This document shows, one piece after another, positions 59,517 to 64,000 of a stretch of 64,000 bases of DNA. A program made the position numbers and the translations under genes. The notes below the pieces were generated by a model. It had not been told where the DNA came from, did no database searches, and saw nothing but the letters and a program-made list of their open reading frames with translations. Positions within the stretch are counted from its first letter, which is position 1. Each line of letters starts with the position of its first letter. Location of the stretch: assembly GCF_000513855.1 (NCBI RefSeq), contig NZ_KI911318.1:140086-204085 (forward strand), read 5' to 3'. This stretch comes from Desulfurococcus amylolyticus Z-533. Lineage in GTDB: Archaea > Thermoproteota > Thermoprotei_A > Sulfolobales > Desulfurococcaceae.

Positions 59517-60836
59517 TTGCTTAACTCCAAATCGCCCATTGAAATACTGGCAATATCTTTCGCGTTAGCACTCATCGTTTTTGTCTCTACCTACACTTTT
59601 GGTGACGAGTCGTATGCTTATGTGTTATACTTATCCTACATTGTCATCTTCGTGCTTCTGGCGTTATCGTCTGTTTATCAAGGAGATAGCGCTTTTGGAA
59701 TACTCTTCTTAGCTGTGAATCTGATTATGATACTTAAGCTTATACCCAGGTTTTCAAACTTGTTTGCAGGATACGCCTTAGCGGTGGGAGATGAAGGTTA
59801 CGATCTTAGTGCCAGTAAGATAGTCCTCAAATACAATCATTTGATGTTTGAGAGGATTAATGGCCATAATGTAGAGTATCTGCAGTACCCCCTGCTCCAC
59901 ATAATGGTGGCCGTCCTCAACATGGTTTCATCCATAGAACTCATACCGATACTCACGGTACTCCCAGTAGTATTGAACCTATGCGTGTTTTTATACATGT
60001 ATGGCACAATAAGGAGCCAGATGTTGAAGCATGGTGTCAACAGCACTACTGTAACCCTGCTACTTACATATGTAGCATACCTATTTACAGGCTTACATGC
60101 CCAATACTGGTCTTCAATGGTTCGCGAAGCCTATGCGGCACCGTTTGCCACACTAACCGTGTTAGTCTTCTACAACATCCTCTTTGCGAGAAGTACCACT
60201 CTATTGAAAGTTTTACCAATAGTTGCTATTGCAATGGTTTTCTCACATTATGCGACAAATATTTACCTATTAGCAATCTTATCGGCTTTAACACTCATAG
60301 GATACCTTCTTTCAAAGAATTACTCCAATGGAATCGAGATTTCCAAGTTAACGCAATACCTTTTATTATTAGCTGTAGCAAACCTTATTTACATAGTGTA
60401 TAACCTGTTCATGTGGAACTATACTTCATCATGGATTAAAACTATTTTGAATGAGTTCTTCTATCTTCCTTATTCGGTTTTCGAGGGGGCAACCCGGATA
60501 GGTGTAGCTCTCCCCCTTTACGAGAGGCTCTTAATATACCTACACTACGCGGCTTTGCTTCTCCTGTTAACGCTACTTTACATTTACGTCCTGCGCACTA
60601 TCAATAGAAGAAACTCAACAGATCTCTTATTAGCATTTGTAGCGGTGATCCTTGGTCTAGGGTACTTCATACTTCTCTCTGGAGTATTTGAAAGTATTCA
60701 TGAAAATCGTTCCGGCCTGAATCCTTGTTTCAAAGGTATCAAGACGGCCGGGCATCCCTGGGTTTCTTGCATGAGGCCTCATACTCGCTATGTATGTCTC
60801 TCTCGTATATTTCTCCACCTGGTGCTTTCTCTCTGA
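59517..60836 (+). pseudogene. Polytopic membrane protein, truncated at the island's right edge
   Basis: TTG 59517 starts a 439-aa frame with about ten spans, an exterior GDEGYDLSASKIVLKYNH region, and FSHYATNIYLLAI, resembling large archaeal membrane proteins of polysaccharide or glycoprotein assembly. After GVFESIHENR (about 60707) the reading continues only as antisense of the AMMECR1 gene's 3' end, so the original C-terminus is lost. Composition is host-like (AT-rich), unlike the first part of the island. Confidence 0.65.
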
Positions 60837-61428
60837 ATACTCTGCCTTCGTAAATATATATTTTCGTGGATTTATCAAGCCAGCAGTCAGGCCTCAGCCC
60901 TGCTTTCAGGCATGTTTCTGCAAGGAATGTTTCTTCATCCCAGCAGTACTCCACCGGTACAACTGGGAGTAGTGTTCCCTTAAACCAGCCTTTTTCTGCT
61001 ACCAATCCGTGTTTCCCGATAATGATCATTGATGGTATTTGCCACCTATCCTCTACAACTACTGATTCAGGGTTGGAAAGCACTGTCACCTCTACTATTA
61101 TCTCCCCTAGCTCATCCGGGCTAAGTGGGGGAAAGCGTGGATCATTTACGGCTGCCTCAATAGCTGATTCGATGGTTGACTCTATTAAACTATAGACAGG
61201 AGCCAGGAATCCTATGCATCCCCGGAGAGATGTTCTCCCGGCTGCATTAATCCTCTCTATAGTGGTGAAGGTCATGCCTGGTCTTCTTAGTTTTTCACTA
61301 ATTACAGCGTAATTTGCAGCATCTATGTGCTCCCCCTTTGTCACATATGCCTCTATTGCTTTCCTCGCTATCTTAACTAGGAGAACCCCTTCTTCAAAGG
61401 TTAACTCTGAAGGGTGCACTGTGTTCAC
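60739..61428 (-). CDS. AMMECR1-domain protein
   Basis: This 229-aa member of the AMMECR1 family contains [13 protein letters not shown] (family hexapeptide LRGCIG), [20 protein letters not shown], and [20 protein letters not shown] followed by [11 protein letters not shown]. The family's function is unsettled; a radical-SAM-associated role is proposed. The last about 17 residues ([17 protein letters not shown]) extend beyond the usual end and may derive from the island junction. Last gene of a CBS-CBS-Mut7-C-AMMECR1 operon. Confidence 0.9.
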   Translation of the reverse strand: MNTVHPSELTFEEGVLLVKIARKAIEAYVTKGEHIDAANYAVISEKLRRPGMTFTTIERINAAGRTSLRGCIGFLAPVYSLIESTIESAIEAAVNDPRFPPLSPDELGEIIVEVTVLSNPESVVVEDRWQIPSMIIIGKHGLVAEKGWFKGTLLPVVPVEYCWDEETFLAETCLKAGLRPDCWLDKSTKIYIYEGRVFREKAPGGEIYERDIHSEYEASCKKPRDARPS

Positions 61429-61942
61429 TAATCATCCCCTTCTCAAATTGTTTTTGAAACATGCTCAGCTTCTTCCTTGCATCACTCAGTATCATCTCAA
61501 TCATTCTCCAGTGGTTTCCTACCCAATATACTTTACCACAGCGCGGGCAAATCCAGAAGTCTTCATGTATACTGTATACTCTTGGAGGAACCTTATCCTT
61601 TACTTCACTCTTATCTGTTTTCCTTAAGAGTGTATTGTCTTCGGGGCATCTTGTCTTCTCATAGTCCACGTAGAGTCTTATGCCTGTTAATCCCGCTATC
61701 CTGGCCAGCATGGCAGCTAGGTTCTCATCCTGTAGAAGAATACTTTTCAACCCCCTCTTCAATGCTTTATGATGTAAGCTTCTATCTCTTGTAAGTATTA
61801 TCCTACCCTCTAGCTCCGCCCTCCTAAGTATCAACCAATCCTCCATTTTATTCCCGTAAACGGTATCATAGCCCAGTATTCTAAGCCATCTCGCCAGGGA
61901 GCCTAGCATAGCGTCTACGATGAATTTCTGCTCACTGCTCAT
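61394..61942 (-). CDS. Mut7-C RNase domain protein with zinc ribbon
   Basis: This 182-aa protein has the PIN-like Mut7-C pattern: [20 protein letters not shown] with the first acidic residue, [12 protein letters not shown] with the second, then [13 protein letters not shown] and a zinc ribbon completed by [15 protein letters not shown]. It is a predicted RNase. It overlaps both neighbours by 4 bp and 35 bp in the operon. Confidence 0.9.
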   Translation of the reverse strand: MSSEQKFIVDAMLGSLARWLRILGYDTVYGNKMEDWLILRRAELEGRIILTRDRSLHHKALKRGLKSILLQDENLAAMLARIAGLTGIRLYVDYEKTRCPEDNTLLRKTDKSEVKDKVPPRVYSIHEDFWICPRCGKVYWVGNHWRMIEMILSDARKKLSMFQKQFEKGMISEHSAPFRVNL

Positions 61943-62772
61943 CTTGTTATACCCAGGATTGTTAAGGCTAGATAACCTATTAAATCATGCTCTCTTACTA
62001 CGCCGCTTACCTTACCCTCATTATTTAATACTAATACGCCACGTGTCTTCTCCCCGTAAAGTATTCGTGCCGCCTTATATATCTCGGCTTCCTCGCTCAC
62101 CACTGGCAGGTTTCTTTTATAGTAGTCCCTTACCACTAGCTCCTCTATCCTCTCCTTTCTATGCTTTTCAGGAATGTTCTCAATGAATGTTGTGAAAGCA
62201 TATGCTAGATCCATTATGGTTATGTACCCAATAGGCTTTCCGTCCTCGCCCACTACTACCGCGAAGCTTTCATCACGGTTCAACATGCCCTGCCTAAGCA
62301 TTAAAAGACTATCGTCTACCCTGATCTTCAAGTAGTCCTTCTTTACAATTTTCGAAACCGGGTCTGTAATGGATTCGGCTAGCTTTAACAGACTCCACCT
62401 GTAGATAGCTCCCTCTAGTCCTTCGTTGCCTACAATGGGCAGTATCCCGATGGATTTCGAGGCCATGGTTTTCACTATATCGCTTAAAGGTGTATCTAGC
62501 CTAGCTATCAACGGCTGTATACTCATGAAGCCTGATACTCTTAGCCTGCCAGGTGATGAGAGTCTAAGCCTCTCGGTGGCTATTTTCCCCACTACGTCTC
62601 TACTTGAGACCACTCCTGCAATGTTTTTAACATACTTTTCATTAATCCTCTTATTCTCCAGTATTACTACCTTATCGTTTCCTGTTTTCTTAAGGAGTCT
62701 TACATAATTTATGAGCGAGTCGTTTTTATCCAGGGTTGCCGGTGTCTTCTCAATAAACTCGTCTAGGCTCAT
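61939..62772 (-). CDS. CBS-domain protein (multiple CBS repeats)
   Basis: This 277-aa protein is made of CBS repeats (for example MSIQPLIARLDTPLSDIVKT, then LKIRVDDSLLMLRQGMLNRD and LPVVSEEAEIYKAARILYGE), probably four in two Bateman modules. Such modules bind adenine nucleotides or SAM and act as regulators. It lies 3 bp after a second CBS protein gene and overlaps the Mut7-C gene by 4 bp. Confidence 0.85.
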   Translation of the reverse strand: MSLDEFIEKTPATLDKNDSLINYVRLLKKTGNDKVVILENKRINEKYVKNIAGVVSSRDVVGKIATERLRLSSPGRLRVSGFMSIQPLIARLDTPLSDIVKTMASKSIGILPIVGNEGLEGAIYRWSLLKLAESITDPVSKIVKKDYLKIRVDDSLLMLRQGMLNRDESFAVVVGEDGKPIGYITIMDLAYAFTTFIENIPEKHRKERIEELVVRDYYKRNLPVVSEEAEIYKAARILYGEKTRGVLVLNNEGKVSGVVREHDLIGYLALTILGITR

Positions 62773-62775
62773 ATG

Positions 62776-63738
62776 CTAACCAGCCCTGTACCCTGTTATT
62801 GTTAAGGCGTATAATACATCTCTCTCCGTGATTATTCCCTGGAGTACTCCTTCATCGTCAACGACGAGTGCGGAGCTGACCCCTTTATCTACCATTTCCT
62901 GTATCGCTACTGCTAGATCATCATCGGGCTTCACAGTTACTAGGGAACTTGTCATCAAATCCTCGATTTTCTTAGAGTGCACCTCCCTTATATCCCCGGT
63001 GCTGGTGTCCCCGTATACTCTATGGCTCCCGAAGTATTTGACTATATCCATTGCAGTCAGGATGCCTACCACAGTGTTGCCGCTTGTCACGGGCAGTCTT
63101 CTAAACCCATAGGTACTCATGGTTTCCAGTGCTTTTCCTAGTGTTGAATTGATACTTATTGTTAAAACCGGCGTTGACATAGCTTCCCTGGCTTTTAAAC
63201 CGGTCTTGATGATGCCGTAGAGGTATTTAACGAGATCATGTTCGGTGATGATGCCGTAGATAGTGTTATCCCTGTTCAATATGGGGATAACGCCTATGCC
63301 ATGCACGATCATTGCTTCAAGCACGTTGATTAATGTATCGTCAACGTATAAGCTAATAGGGTTTTTCACCATTATGGTCTCAACGATTTCCTTCTCAAGG
63401 GCTGAGTAGATATTGTATTTATGCCTGTTGGCAACGATCTTGAAGTATTCTCCACCACCGAGATAACTAATTAAGTCTCCAAGGGTGAGTAAACCGTGAA
63501 GCCTCCTATCACTTAGTGAAACAAGGAGGCTTCTCCCATACGTGGATATCTCCTCAAGGGCCCGCCTTATCACGGTTGAGGGAGAGACTATCCTGGGCTC
63601 TCTTCTAGCAATAAAGTAAAGCTCCTTCTCTACCTTGAAGATATTGTCATCAAAATTGGGGGTACCATCGCTTCTAAGTAGCCTGTATGGGTCAGTTTTC
63701 CTGAGAGGACGGGGCTTCCGGGGTATTGGTACATTCAT
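62776..63738 (-). CDS. CBS-domain protein (multiple CBS repeats)
   Basis: This 320-aa protein from ATG 63738 (MNVPIPRKPRPLRKTDPYRL) has about four CBS repeats; clear ones include TIMVKNPISLYVDDTLINVL, REAMSTPVLTISINSTLGKA and LMTSSLVTVKPDDDLAVAIQ. ATG 63738 has GGTGTCG upstream; GTG 63789 opens the frame. First gene of the operon leading to Mut7-C and AMMECR1. Confidence 0.85.
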   Translation of the reverse strand: MNVPIPRKPRPLRKTDPYRLLRSDGTPNFDDNIFKVEKELYFIARREPRIVSPSTVIRRALEEISTYGRSLLVSLSDRRLHGLLTLGDLISYLGGGEYFKIVANRHKYNIYSALEKEIVETIMVKNPISLYVDDTLINVLEAMIVHGIGVIPILNRDNTIYGIITEHDLVKYLYGIIKTGLKAREAMSTPVLTISINSTLGKALETMSTYGFRRLPVTSGNTVVGILTAMDIVKYFGSHRVYGDTSTGDIREVHSKKIEDLMTSSLVTVKPDDDLAVAIQEMVDKGVSSALVVDDEGVLQGIITERDVLYALTITGYRAG

Positions 63739-64000
63739 TTCGACACCAAGTATATAAATATTTGTTCCAGCATTAATTAATGTTTCCACTTAGAATATCC
63801 ATGGAATACCTATTGAAATATATATATATACTAGATATATAAAGATATATAAAACTATAAAGTTCATAAATCCTGCGGATTCAAGATGTCATTAAACAAG
63901 GTATCACATATAAGGAAGGTGAATCCAGGCACCAAGATATATTGGAAAACCCTATAAGAGGGCAGAAACGTTTATTAAGGTCATTGAGGAAATTTTATAG
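63739..64000. other. Intergenic end of window
   Basis: AT-rich, with TATATATATATACTAGATAT near 63825 that may hold promoters for both strands. A short open frame begins at ATG 63888 (MSLNKVSHIRKVNPG) and stops after 23 codons. No gene can be supported before the window ends. Confidence 0.3.

Noticed and set aside
1..64000. CRISPR array or cas genes
   Set aside because: No regularly spaced direct repeats and no Cas-like proteins are seen. The only strong repeats are the dispersed elements and inverted repeats listed above.

Overview
The window is a chromosomal segment of a hyperthermophilic crenarchaeon, most likely a member of the Desulfurococcales (Desulfurococcus, Thermosphaera or Staphylothermus-like). 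The evidence is archaeal information-processing genes (Rpo4, Rpo11, TFS, PCNA, PriS, GINS, Orc1/Cdc6, SRP54, exosome Csl4, Nop10, aIF2-alpha, Pus10, CdvB), metabolic genes of peptide/sugar-fermenting crenarchaea (non-phosphorylating GAPN, glutamate dehydrogenase, rubrerythrin, hexulose-phosphate synthase, isopentenyl phosphate kinase), tRNA genes without encoded CCA, a tRNA intron at 37/38, and many start codons preceded by GGTG or GGTGA. The naming of the order is an inference from gene content.

Layout. 1-5.6 kb (minus): translation and rRNA-modification block rpl21e, rpo4, DUF655, ksgA, HemK-type methylase, with pus10 and srp54 upstream, then tRNA-Leu. 5.9-13 kb (plus): uL16, dph2, METTL5-like, csl4, DUF2067, rpo11, a frameshifted small gene, tfs, pcna, priS, gins. 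13-16.7 kb (minus): a membrane protein, tRNA-Asp, nop10, aIF2-alpha and a degenerate STT3-like membrane protein. 16.9-18.7 kb: a THUMP protein followed by orc1/cdc6. 18.7-25.1 kb is an accessory patch. It holds a frameshifted ASCH gene, one copy of a dispersed repeat, a 26-bp perfect inverted repeat beside tRNA-Gly, two small pseudogenes, IS605-like end remnants, tRNA-Glu, and an operon of FmdE plus a FecBCD-type metal or oxyanion importer.

25-53 kb returns to core genes: Sec11 signal peptidase, enolase, isopentenyl phosphate kinase, a GT-C glycosyltransferase, gapN, rubrerythrin, dphB, a second FecBCD importer, nicotinamidase, gdhA, polyprenyl synthase, hxlA, trpS, a GlmS homologue without its catalytic cysteine, an ESCRT-III (CdvB) protein, a HypE-like protein, TatD, a YkoE-like ECF component and nadE. 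At least two, perhaps three, C/D-box guide RNAs lie in the gaps.

53.2-60.7 kb is a foreign island. Its first 6 kb is very GC-rich with a different codon habit. It carries two pilin-like secreted proteins, a NifX-domain protein, a GT2 glycosyltransferase, a ClC channel and pieces of a GT4 glycosyltransferase broken by the ClC segment. Both outermost ORFs end in short tails encoded by host-like DNA. 60.7-64 kb is host again: AMMECR1, Mut7-C RNase and two CBS-domain proteins in one minus-strand operon.

The observations most worth follow-up are: a three-copy intergenic element with inverted CCTAGGTG-like ends and a conserved TATA-like core; the glutaminase-dead GlmS; the slippery-sequence gene between rpo11 and tfs; the GC-rich island with its split glycosyltransferase; and the degenerate STT3 paralogue.
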